A DNA stretch of 51,193 nucleotides from Acetobacteraceae bacterium (GTDB lineage Bacteria; Pseudomonadota; Alphaproteobacteria; Acetobacterales; Acetobacteraceae): assembly GCA_003164135.1 (NCBI GenBank), contig PLSD01000023.1, forward strand, positions 1 through 51,193. Reading direction: 5' to 3'. Position numbers and translations under genes: made by a program. Each line of letters opens with the position of its first letter. The first letter of the stretch is position 1. The notes beneath the pieces are model-generated. The model did no database searches and had not been told where the DNA came from. It saw only the letters and a program-made list of their open reading frames with translations. Shown here piece by piece: positions 25,815 to 32,985 of this stretch.

Positions 25815-26561
25815 ATGGCGGAAAAACTCTTCGGCATCGTGCATTTCTTCATCAACCCCGGCGAGACCGAGGCTTTCAAGGAAAAAGCCCAGGCGTGCAT
25901 GGAAGCCGCCAAAGCCGACCTCACCGGCACCCAGGCCTATGAGTGGTTCATCTCCCCCGACGGCACCCAGGCCTTCGTCATCGAAATCTATGACGGCGTC
26001 GCCGGCCTCAACCATCACGGCAAGATGGTCGGCAAAACCATGCCCGCCCTGCTCGCCCACTCCACGCTGAAAATCAAATTCGCCGGCGACATGCCCACTG
26101 ATTTATTCGCCCAGTACACCAAGCGCTTCCCCAACGCGGAGCACGCCGGCCCCCGCTTCCAAGGCAAACTCCAAACCCCCGCCCCCGGCACCGCCAGCTC
26201 CGGGCCGGATACCAAGATCTTCGCCATTGCCCGCTTTTCCGTCCATCCGGGCCAGGAAGCCCTGTTCCGCGAACTGGCCGAGGACTGCTTCGCCCACGTC
26301 GCCCGCACCGAGCCCGGCACCAGCGGCTACGAATGGTTCCTCAACGAATCCGGCACCGAATGCCTGGTGCTGGACATCTACGATGACGCCCAGGCCCTGG
26401 CCGCCCACATGACAAATTCCGGCCCAAAAATGTCCAAAATCCTCCCCCTGGTCACCAGCAAGGTACACATGTTCGGCGCCGTGCCCGCGCCCTTCCTGGC
26501 CAAATTCAAGCCCGAACTCGGCACCACCTATGGCGGCCCATTGTTCCAGGGCATACTTTAA
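25815..26561 (+). CDS. Tandem ABM (antibiotic biosynthesis monooxygenase-like) domain protein
   Basis: A 248-residue protein built of two similar dimeric alpha/beta-barrel domains of about 95 residues. Domain 1 has GIVHFFINPGETEAFKEKA and AYEWFIS; domain 2 has AIARFSVHPGQEALFRELA and GYEWFLN. In each, the segment resembles ABM/DUF1330-type small domains, which bind or oxidise aromatic compounds without cofactor, or only chaperone them. A proline/alanine-rich linker near residues 115-135 joins them. The start has AGGAG upstream. A two-domain chain should fold as a pseudo-dimer. Function is unknown; the position between an SDR and a Rieske ferredoxin suggests it handles an oxygenation product. 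Confidence 0.8.
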   Translation: MAEKLFGIVHFFINPGETEAFKEKAQACMEAAKADLTGTQAYEWFISPDGTQAFVIEIYDGVAGLNHHGKMVGKTMPALLAHSTLKIKFAGDMPTDLFAQYTKRFPNAEHAGPRFQGKLQTPAPGTASSGPDTKIFAIARFSVHPGQEALFRELAEDCFAHVARTEPGTSGYEWFLNESGTECLVLDIYDDAQALAAHMTNSGPKMSKILPLVTSKVHMFGAVPAPFLAKFKPELGTTYGGPLFQGIL

Positions 26562-26648
26562 CAGACGGCTCCCACGCCCATATCTTCCATTGTACCAAGC
26601 CCCGCTCTATTGTATTCCACCCCCCAGCTTTATGAAAAAGGATCAGCC

Positions 26649-26981
26649 GTGACTTCAGAGAATTCAGGACAAACACTGGTAAAAGTTTGTCAGCTGTCGG
26701 ACCTTGAAGAAGGCGAGATCTTCCACGCCGAAGTGGCGGGCGCCGGCAATTTTGCCGTGTACCTCGTCGAAGGCAAAGTCTACGCCTCCGACAACATCTG
26801 CACGCATGGCGCCGCAACGCTGTCTGAGGATGGCTACGTCGAAAAATTCAATGTCATCTGCTCCTGGCACGACGGCGCTTTCGACATCCGCACCGGCGAG
26901 CCAACCGCGCTGCCTTGCATGGTCGCTCTTAAAACCTACCCGGTTGAAGTGAAGGACGAGGAAGTCTTTCTCTCCGTCTGA
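26649..26981 (+). CDS. Rieske-type [2Fe-2S] ferredoxin
   Basis: A 110-residue Rieske ferredoxin with cluster ligands Cys51-His53 (CTHGAA) and Cys71-His74 (CSWHDGAFD), the size and spacing of ferredoxin components in multi-component aromatic dioxygenases. It carries electrons from a reductase to the oxygenase. I take the GTG at 26649 with AAGGA eight bases upstream; the frame stays open 13 codons further. The other dioxygenase parts are encoded at 17916 (reductase) and 38490-40397 (oxygenase), so the electron chain is genetically split. Confidence 0.93.
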   Translation: MTSENSGQTLVKVCQLSDLEEGEIFHAEVAGAGNFAVYLVEGKVYASDNICTHGAATLSEDGYVEKFNVICSWHDGAFDIRTGEPTALPCMVALKTYPVEVKDEEVFLSV

Positions 26982-26994
26982 GGCCCGCAAACGT

Positions 26995-27022
26995 GACCGC
27001 GGCAACCGTAGTTGCCGCGGTC
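26995..27022. terminator. Hairpin between convergent genes
   Basis: A perfect 12-base stem GACCGCGGCAAC/GTTGCCGCGGTC with a four-base loop, between convergent genes ending at 26981 and 27031. There is no clear U-tract on either side, so it may work as an RNA-stabilising hairpin as much as a terminator. Confidence 0.75.
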
Positions 27023-27030
27023 CAACCCAC

Positions 27031-27912
27031 TTAAGCCAAAAACGCCCGCACAGTCTTAATAAAATCCGGCGTGCGGTCATGCTGCACCCAGTGCCCGGCA
27101 TGTTCAAAAACATCCAGCCGCGCATTCTGGAAATGCACCATCCGTCCATCCTGGTCCGGCGGCGTCGCCCAACTGTCCTTGCCGTAAACCAGCAGTGTCG
27201 GGCAGGTAATCCGGCTCCACAAATGCGCCAGTTCCGCCGGCGCCAGATCGTTCGGCGGAAACGCCCGCACGTAATTATCAAACTTCCAGCTGAACGTGCC
27301 ATCCTCATTCTGGCTGACACCATGATACGTCAGATGCCGCGCCTGCGCCTCGGAGAGATGCTTGTTCTCCGCATGCATACGCTGAAACGCCTCGTCAATG
27401 GTGGCATACCGTTTGGGCAACCTTGCCGAGAGCCTGCGCTGCTCATCGAGCCAATCCACCATCCGCGGCACCACCTTCTCCGGCTGCGCCTCCACCGGCC
27501 CATTCGGCATCGAAGTCATGCCCTCGATCACCACCAGCCGGCTCACATTCTGCGGATACAGCCCAGCATAACGCAGCGAAATATTGCCGCCGAGCGAATG
27601 CGCCACAATGGCCAGCGGTGCCAGCTTCAACTGATGAATCAGCTGCGCCAGATCATATACGTAGGCCGCCATGGAATACTGCCCGTCATTGGTCCAGGCG
27701 CTATCGCCATGCCCGCGCAAATCCGGCGCAATAACGTGAAAATCCCGGCACAAATCCTGCGCCACCCAATCCCAGTTACGGCAATGGTCACGCGAGCCAT
27801 GCAGTAAAAGCAACGGCGGCGCCTTAGAATTTCCCCAATCAGCATAATGCAGCCGCAGCCTTTGCGAGACGTAAATGTGCGACGAAGGCCCGGTCGTGGA
27901 CCGATCGGTCAC
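27031..27912 (-). CDS. Alpha/beta hydrolase, possible C-C bond or ester hydrolase
   Basis: A 293-residue alpha/beta hydrolase. Seen: the oxyanion LLLHGSRDHCRNW, the lid-proximal APDLRGHGDSAW, the nucleophile elbow AHSLGGN, an aspartate-containing segment after LLVYGKDSWATPP, and the catalytic histidine in HAGHWVQHD. The DLRGHG and SLGG elements match C-C hydrolases (BphD/CmtE-like), epoxide hydrolases and esterases alike. Its start overlaps the kinase stop by four bases, making it the last gene of the 27-32 kb operon. If the ring-cleavage route proposed for 36-40 kb is right, it could act as the C-C hydrolase of the vinylogous ketone; this is an inference. Confidence 0.88.
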   Translation of the reverse strand: MTDRSTTGPSSHIYVSQRLRLHYADWGNSKAPPLLLLHGSRDHCRNWDWVAQDLCRDFHVIAPDLRGHGDSAWTNDGQYSMAAYVYDLAQLIHQLKLAPLAIVAHSLGGNISLRYAGLYPQNVSRLVVIEGMTSMPNGPVEAQPEKVVPRMVDWLDEQRRLSARLPKRYATIDEAFQRMHAENKHLSEAQARHLTYHGVSQNEDGTFSWKFDNYVRAFPPNDLAPAELAHLWSRITCPTLLVYGKDSWATPPDQDGRMVHFQNARLDVFEHAGHWVQHDRTPDFIKTVRAFLA

Positions 27913-29291
27913 GCCTTGTTCCCACCCGTATATCTGGCCAGATCAAACGCCAGATCGCGCAACTGCTTGGGAAACGTGTTGTAGCCAATCGCGGCCTTGC
28001 GCAAATCCTGGTCCGCGCCGCTATCAAACGCCAGCTTCGCCGTCCCGGTATGAATCGCCAGATGCAGCGTCCGCCACAGCGTGAAAAACTGCATCCGCGC
28101 TTCGGAAACAGGCCGCCCGCCGGCCGCGATATACACCGCCATGAACTCATCCCACGGGATCAGCCGCTCCACCAGATATTTGCAATACGTCAGATCCTCG
28201 GCGGGATCGCCCGTATGCGAAAACTCCCAGTCAAGCAGCGCCGTCAAATGGTCGCCGTCGCCCATCGTATTGTGCAACCCGGCATCGCCATGCACCAGCG
28301 CGCGTTCATTGCCGATGTCCTTCATCGCCAGCCGCAAATGCGCAAACGCGGCATCCATCAGCGGATCAGGCGGCAACAGGCGGTAGCGGTCGTAAAAATG
28401 ATCAATCAGCGCGCGCACCGGATGCTCCGCCCGCGCCCAGCGCAGCCGATCACCCAAGCCTGACTTCTCGATATCCACCGCATGTAGCTTGGCCAACGTC
28501 GCGGCAAACTCCCGCAAAAACGCCGGCGAGGCATCACTGGCGAACAACGTCCCCATCGATTTACCACGGACCTTGCTGAACGCGATGAACTTGCCGCGGA
28601 TCGCGCTCCTCTGCTCCTCCAGCCACAACGGCTGCGGCACCGGCAAGCCCGCCTCCCAGGCGGCACAAATCACGGGATATTCTTCACTAACTGAAATCCC
28701 CGCGGACCCCAGCTCGAAATCCTTGCGCACCACAATCTCGTGCGGACCGTCAGCGGTGGTGAACTCAATCAAAATCGTCGCCTTCGAGCGCCCACCTGGC
28801 ACCACCGTCACCCGCGTCGCGGTAATGCCGGCGTCTTCCGGAAAACGCCCGCGCAAATACCCAGTCACATCCTCCGGCGAAATCGCAAGCTCACCAACCG
28901 AGCTAGGCCCCGTTTTCAAAACCCGCAAATTCTCCGCAACCCGTTCTTCCAGCGCAACCCGGCGCTTGCATTCACCGGCGGCAATCGCGGCAATCAACGC
29001 CACCAACTTGTCATCCCCGCCCTGCGCATGCCCCAACAAATCAGCAAGCGCCTGGTTACGCGCCTGCGCATCATTGGCCGGCGCCTGCCCCAGCAAGCTC
29101 CCCACGTCATCCCAGAACAACTCCCCGGCATCCCCGCCATCCGCCTCGGCGGCAAGCCGGGTCAGCAACATATCAATCAACTCGGCCCGGAACTTGGTCT
29201 GCGGCGAGGTAAGTTCAGGCTTCACCTCCTCACGGAACGCCGCGAGCACCGCCCGCAGTTGCGCCCCCCCCCGGTTGTCCAACCCGCTCAT
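27909..29291 (-). CDS. APH-family small-molecule kinase
   Basis: A 460-residue kinase-fold protein. The kinase domain fills the C-terminal 300 residues, with intact catalytic loop LVHGDAGLHN near residue 330 and LLDWEFSHTGDPAEDL near 355. The first 150 residues are helical and contain a segment (REEVKPELTSPQTKFRAELIDMLLTRLA) like the small protein encoded just upstream and the N-terminus of the kinase at 5220. Its start overlaps that small gene by four bases. Known relatives, LvaA and ACAD10/11, phosphorylate the hydroxyl of 4-hydroxyacyl-CoA so that phosphate can leave. An acyl-CoA hydroxyl is therefore the first candidate substrate. Confidence 0.83.
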   Translation of the reverse strand: MSGLDNRGGAQLRAVLAAFREEVKPELTSPQTKFRAELIDMLLTRLAAEADGGDAGELFWDDVGSLLGQAPANDAQARNQALADLLGHAQGGDDKLVALIAAIAAGECKRRVALEERVAENLRVLKTGPSSVGELAISPEDVTGYLRGRFPEDAGITATRVTVVPGGRSKATILIEFTTADGPHEIVVRKDFELGSAGISVSEEYPVICAAWEAGLPVPQPLWLEEQRSAIRGKFIAFSKVRGKSMGTLFASDASPAFLREFAATLAKLHAVDIEKSGLGDRLRWARAEHPVRALIDHFYDRYRLLPPDPLMDAAFAHLRLAMKDIGNERALVHGDAGLHNTMGDGDHLTALLDWEFSHTGDPAEDLTYCKYLVERLIPWDEFMAVYIAAGGRPVSEARMQFFTLWRTLHLAIHTGTAKLAFDSGADQDLRKAAIGYNTFPKQLRDLAFDLARYTGGNKA

Positions 29292-29788
29292 ACCGGCCGC
29301 CCCACATAGGTCGGGAAGAAGAACGGCTGCTCGCGCTCAACATGCCGGTCCAGATACGCCCGCAGTGCCACATGCAGCTGCTCAGCCGCCTCCTGGCCCT
29401 TACGCGCATGGCAAACCCGCAGCAGGTCATCCAACAAAAACCGCCCACGCACATTCAGCGCCGACAACACCGCAACCGCCGGATACCCCTGCGCCATCGC
29501 CACCACATCCGCGGCAAACCCCGCCAGCGCCTCGGTCAGCACCGCGCCCTCGCTGCTCACCTCCCCCGCCAGGCTCAACCCGCCCGCCCCATCCAGCACC
29601 GCCGCCAGGTCGCGGTTATCCTCATACAGCATCGGCCCTTCCACCGGCGTGCGCGCCTGCAGATGGTTCAAAATCACATCGACACTGCGCAACGCGCTCG
29701 CCGCCCACTGGTCGGTGACAACCGGCGACACTTTTTCCCGCAGCGCCAGCTGCATCGCTTCGAGCATCTGCTCAACGGATGGTTTCAT
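29288..29788 (-). CDS. Small helical protein, DUF6285/LvaB-like kinase partner (tentative)
   Basis: A 166-residue, alanine- and leucine-rich, all-helical protein without signal peptide. The N-terminus (MLEAMQLALREKVSPVV and SALRSVDVILNHL) resembles DUF6285-type partners such as LvaB, which its kinase LvaA needs for activity, and also the N-terminal extensions of the kinases at 5220 and 27909. The C-terminus has AAEQLHVALRAYLDRHVEREQPF. It sits between the pseudokinase and the active kinase, overlapping the latter by four bases, as a subunit gene would. The family call is by pattern and gene context only. Confidence 0.55.
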   Translation of the reverse strand: MKPSVEQMLEAMQLALREKVSPVVTDQWAASALRSVDVILNHLQARTPVEGPMLYEDNRDLAAVLDGAGGLSLAGEVSSEGAVLTEALAGFAADVVAMAQGYPAVAVLSALNVRGRFLLDDLLRVCHARKGQEAAEQLHVALRAYLDRHVEREQPFFFPTYVGRPV

Positions 29789-29799
29789 AACAATTCTCC

Positions 29800-30852
29800 T
29801 TAAGCAGCGGCGTTTTCGGGGCGGTACGGGCTCTTGCGCCAGCGCTCGACAATTGCCGCCGCCTCGTCAATCGGCTTCCCAATCATCATGCCCAACAGCT
29901 GCTCGAACAATTTCACCCGCCCATATCCCAGGTTCAACCGCGCCACGCTCTTGTCCGTGCCATCCAAAAAGCTGCGCAGCCCGTTGTTCAACGTCGGCAC
30001 CGCTTTCCACACTTCCCACACCCGGTAAAAATCCAGACTCGACTGATCAATCGAGAACCCCGCCGCCGCCTCGTAATGCGCAATCGTCGCCTTCGCATCG
30101 CCCAGCGTCAGCATGCCCTGGGACATCGCCCAATCCTGCGCCGGATCACCCGCAAACGCCAACTCCCAGTCGCTCAGCGCGGCGATCTTGTCGTCCTTCC
30201 AGATCTCCTCGCCCATGCCGTTATTGCCCTTGCACAAGGAAATCCTTGCCGCACTCTTGGGCAGGTTTTCCTCCAGCCAATAGGCCGCCTCGGTCACCAG
30301 CGGCATCGGGTCGGTGCGCAATTTGTACCACAGCCCGGTCCAACGCTCGAAATCATGCCGCGAGGCCAACTCAGCCGAGGGCGGCAGATCGACAAACTCG
30401 GTAAACCCGTTGGCTTCCAAATCCAGCGTATGCAGCGCCGCCAGCCGCTCGGCATGCTCAAACGCAACCCGCTGCCGCCGCGCCGCCGCCGCCGCACCCT
30501 CGTCATACAGGCCCGGAATTTCGTTGGAGCCATCAACCATCCGCCGCACCATCACCGGCCGGCCCCCGGTCACCTCCGGCGCCTGCTCAAACCACAACGG
30601 CTCGGCCACCGGCACCACCGTCTTGAACAGTTTGGACATCACCTTCCACTCATACTCCAGCGGCACCGGGCAAATCGGCCCGCCCTTGGAATCGGTCCGG
30701 AAAATATAGCTCCCCTCGGCATTCCCCTCCTTGGTCCACACTAAGTAGGTCTGGCGGGAAATCCCCGGAAACGTCTGCTTTACCTTAACCACCTGCGTGT
30801 CCGCACCCAGGTGCTTCTGGAAATAGCTTTGCAGCGATGCTTCGTTGATCAT
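29800..30852 (-). CDS. APH-fold protein with altered catalytic loop (pseudokinase candidate)
   Basis: A 350-residue protein of the APH kinase fold. The N-lobe (FPGISRQTYLVWT, YIFRTDSKGG) and the metal segment SDWELAFAGDPAQDWA (Asp228) are recognisable. In the catalytic loop, however, the usual HGDxxxxN is replaced by CKGNNGMGEE: Lys208-Gly-Asn210, with no catalytic aspartate. It therefore cannot use the normal APH mechanism, though it may bind nucleotide or substrate, or regulate the active kinase two genes downstream. The frame is clean, so this is not decay. Its start overlaps the DUF7064-type gene by four bases and the next gene follows after 11 bases. Confidence 0.8.
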   Translation of the reverse strand: MINEASLQSYFQKHLGADTQVVKVKQTFPGISRQTYLVWTKEGNAEGSYIFRTDSKGGPICPVPLEYEWKVMSKLFKTVVPVAEPLWFEQAPEVTGGRPVMVRRMVDGSNEIPGLYDEGAAAAARRQRVAFEHAERLAALHTLDLEANGFTEFVDLPPSAELASRHDFERWTGLWYKLRTDPMPLVTEAAYWLEENLPKSAARISLCKGNNGMGEEIWKDDKIAALSDWELAFAGDPAQDWAMSQGMLTLGDAKATIAHYEAAAGFSIDQSSLDFYRVWEVWKAVPTLNNGLRSFLDGTDKSVARLNLGYGRVKLFEQLLGMMIGKPIDEAAAIVERWRKSPYRPENAAA

Positions 30853-31991
30853 TTTTGGCCCTTAAGCTGAACTAAATCGCCAATGGCAAACATCGGCATA
30901 TAGGCGGACCCCGTCACGCCATTAATCTCGCAAACCGCCAGCTGCTCGCGGTGCTTGGTCTTGCCGCGCGTACCATCGGGGAACCCCACCAGCTCGGGGT
31001 CGGATATGTCATAAACCTCCGTCTCGATCATCAATTCCTTGCTGCGGTAAACGCCCTGGCCCTTGCCATCATTAAACCCGCTGTCATACCCACCACCGCG
31101 ATACACCCAGGGCCGCCCAACAGACTTCGCCCGCAGCGTCCACGTCTCGCCATTCGCCAGACCCAGATCCAGCGCCATGGTGTCGAACACCCGCGTGCCC
31201 GGCTTGAACACCACATCATGCGTAATGCTGGTCACGGCAATCTCCTCGCCGCCCGCCTCGCGCACCTCTCCCTCGGTATAAATCCGCTTGCCGTCACCCG
31301 ACTCAATCAACTGAATGCTGCCGCCCTGCGTGCCGTTGGAGAATCCGGCATGCACCAGAAACAGCCCCTTGCCGCCGGTGCGCGACGCCGAAGCCACGCC
31401 CCCGCCCACGGCCGTCCCCGTCTGCGGCTCAAACCCGCCAACCCCAGGGCGCACGCCCCAGCTATGGTCCCGCCAGCCGAACCAATCCGCCGCATCAAAC
31501 CGCTCACCCTCAACATCAATCCAGCCGCTAATCTGCCCCAGCTGGTTATACCGCAGATAATCCGTATGCAGCCGCCCATCCATGCGGTCGTTATGCGGAT
31601 GCTCCAGCCGCGCCGGCAGCGCCGCGCGATAGGTAATATCCATCGCCAGCGGGTAACCCTCGCCCGCCTCCAGCACAAACCGCAGCTCCTTGAACGCCTC
31701 CACCACGGTAAGCGAAAGCGGCCCGATCTGCGCCCGGCTCTCCGTCAAAGGCCGCAACTGCTTGGTGAACCGCACATTATACTGCTTGGCCGACCGCGCC
31801 TGAACCATCAGGAACCCCTCGGCCACATTCATGTTCTTGAAATAGGTAATCCCTGAGAGAAACGCCGCCTCGCCGTCCGGGCGAAACCCGCCCATCAACT
31901 GCCGGTCATAAAAGCGATGATCCGTGGTATTCACATGATCAAACGTCAACGGCGCCTGATGATGCAGGCTTTCATCGAGGTCCGTCAGCAT
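30849..31991 (-). CDS. DUF7064/DUF7065-type protein, copy C
   Basis: A 380-residue member of the family of copies A, B and D, with motif FGWRDHSWGVRP near the middle and GQISGWIDVEGERFDA just before it, a segment echoed in copy D. It is soluble with no signal peptide. I take ATG 31991 (MLTDLDES) since GGGAGA lies eight bases upstream; an open frame extends to 32033. It is the first gene of the operon with the pseudokinase, small helical protein, kinase and hydrolase and overlaps the pseudokinase by four bases. It is divergent from a MarR regulator, which probably controls it. Function is unknown. Confidence 0.72.
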   Translation of the reverse strand: MLTDLDESLHHQAPLTFDHVNTTDHRFYDRQLMGGFRPDGEAAFLSGITYFKNMNVAEGFLMVQARSAKQYNVRFTKQLRPLTESRAQIGPLSLTVVEAFKELRFVLEAGEGYPLAMDITYRAALPARLEHPHNDRMDGRLHTDYLRYNQLGQISGWIDVEGERFDAADWFGWRDHSWGVRPGVGGFEPQTGTAVGGGVASASRTGGKGLFLVHAGFSNGTQGGSIQLIESGDGKRIYTEGEVREAGGEEIAVTSITHDVVFKPGTRVFDTMALDLGLANGETWTLRAKSVGRPWVYRGGGYDSGFNDGKGQGVYRSKELMIETEVYDISDPELVGFPDGTRGKTKHREQLAVCEINGVTGSAYMPMFAIGDLVQLKGQK

Positions 31992-32383
31992 CGCTTTCTC
32001 CCGTTGTTTTTGCTGCTTGGTGAAGCGGGCCACGCGCCGGGCTCAACCATTATCCAATTCGTATATGCAGTCTTGCCTAGAGGGTCAATATGTCATATAC
32101 GTCCATATAATGCACTAGTGTTCTTTGTTTGGCGTGGCAACGCTGACCAGAGCCAGAGCAACCTAAAAAGCAATAACGAACCACGAAATGCCGCTGAAAT
32201 TCCACTTCCCAGCTTAAGTATAACCTATCACCAGCTGGATATCGCATGCAAAATTATGTGCAAGCACACTACTTACGTTCAGCGGCAATTTAGACTATAC
32301 TTGTGTACCGTTGTTACACTATTGTTTCAAAACTAACTTTAACCTAAATTCTAGGATTAGACTCACTTTAGGGGTTTCGCTAA
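31992..32383. promoter_or_regulatory. Divergent regulatory region between copy C operon and marR
   Basis: AT-rich region of about 390 bases. It holds an exact inverted repeat CGTATATG (32060-32067) and CATATACG (32094-32101), with centres 34 bases apart, and a second small dyad TGTGC-AA-GCACA (32257-32268). Both are plausible binding sites for the adjacent MarR-type regulator. I cannot place -10/-35 elements with confidence. Confidence 0.45.
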
Positions 32384-32905
32384 ATGGCTGGGGCAAAAAT
32401 TACTCTCAAACCTGGGCAATTCCGGTTGGGCTTTTTGGTACATGACGTCTCGCGTCTGCGACGCACCGTCATCGATAACGCACTTAAGCCCTTAGGAATT
32501 ACCCGCTCGCAGTGGTGGGTCCTTGCCAACCTCTCCCGCCACGACGGCGAACCAACCATGCAGACCGAACTTGCCAAAGTGCTCGACATCGGCAAAGTCG
32601 CCCTGGGAGGATTGCTAGACCGTCTGGAAGCCAACGGCTACGTCGCCCGCAAGGCAGACCCCACGGACCGCCGCGCCAAGCGAATCGAAATGACCGCCGC
32701 CGGCCGCTCCCTGCTCAGCCTGATGCAGGAACGCGCCACCAGCCTCAACCAGGACACCATGCGTGGTATGACCAACGAGGAAATCCTCGTCGCCGAGGAC
32801 ATCCTACACCGCATGAAATTGCGCCTGATCGAAATGAACAACCAGACCAAACAAGGCCCCGACGACAAAATCGAAAACCCGGACTCCCTGCTCCTAACCG
32901 ACTAA
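32384..32905 (+). CDS. MarR-family transcriptional regulator
   Basis: A 173-residue winged-helix regulator of the MarR type, acting as a dimer that usually leaves DNA on binding a phenolic or acyl-CoA ligand. Seen: an N-terminal dimer helix (RLGFLVHDVSRLRRTVIDNAL), the recognition region MQTELAKVLDIGKVALGGLLDRLEANGYV and the wing KADPTDRRAKRIEMTAAG. It is the only recognisable regulator in the window. It is divergent from the operon starting with copy C and probably represses it and itself. It might also govern the shared elements elsewhere, but that is not shown. Confidence 0.95.
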   Translation: MAGAKITLKPGQFRLGFLVHDVSRLRRTVIDNALKPLGITRSQWWVLANLSRHDGEPTMQTELAKVLDIGKVALGGLLDRLEANGYVARKADPTDRRAKRIEMTAAGRSLLSLMQERATSLNQDTMRGMTNEEILVAEDILHRMKLRLIEMNNQTKQGPDDKIENPDSLLLTD

Positions 32906-32923
32906 CCCTCGGTGCCGCTGGCG

Positions 32924-32959
32924 GGGTTCCAAGGGGCAGAGCCCCCTGGCCTTACTTAC
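32924..32959. repeat. Palindromic repeat at convergent gene ends, copy 1
   Basis: CCAAGGGGCAGAGCCCCCTGG followed by CCTTACTTAC. The same core and the same CCTTACTTAC tail occur at 46723-46763. Both copies lie between convergent genes, so they probably act as bidirectional terminators as well as being a dispersed repeat. This copy has a less perfect stem. Confidence 0.7.
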
Positions 32960-32985
32960 CCCTCAGCCCGCAAAAACCACTGGCC

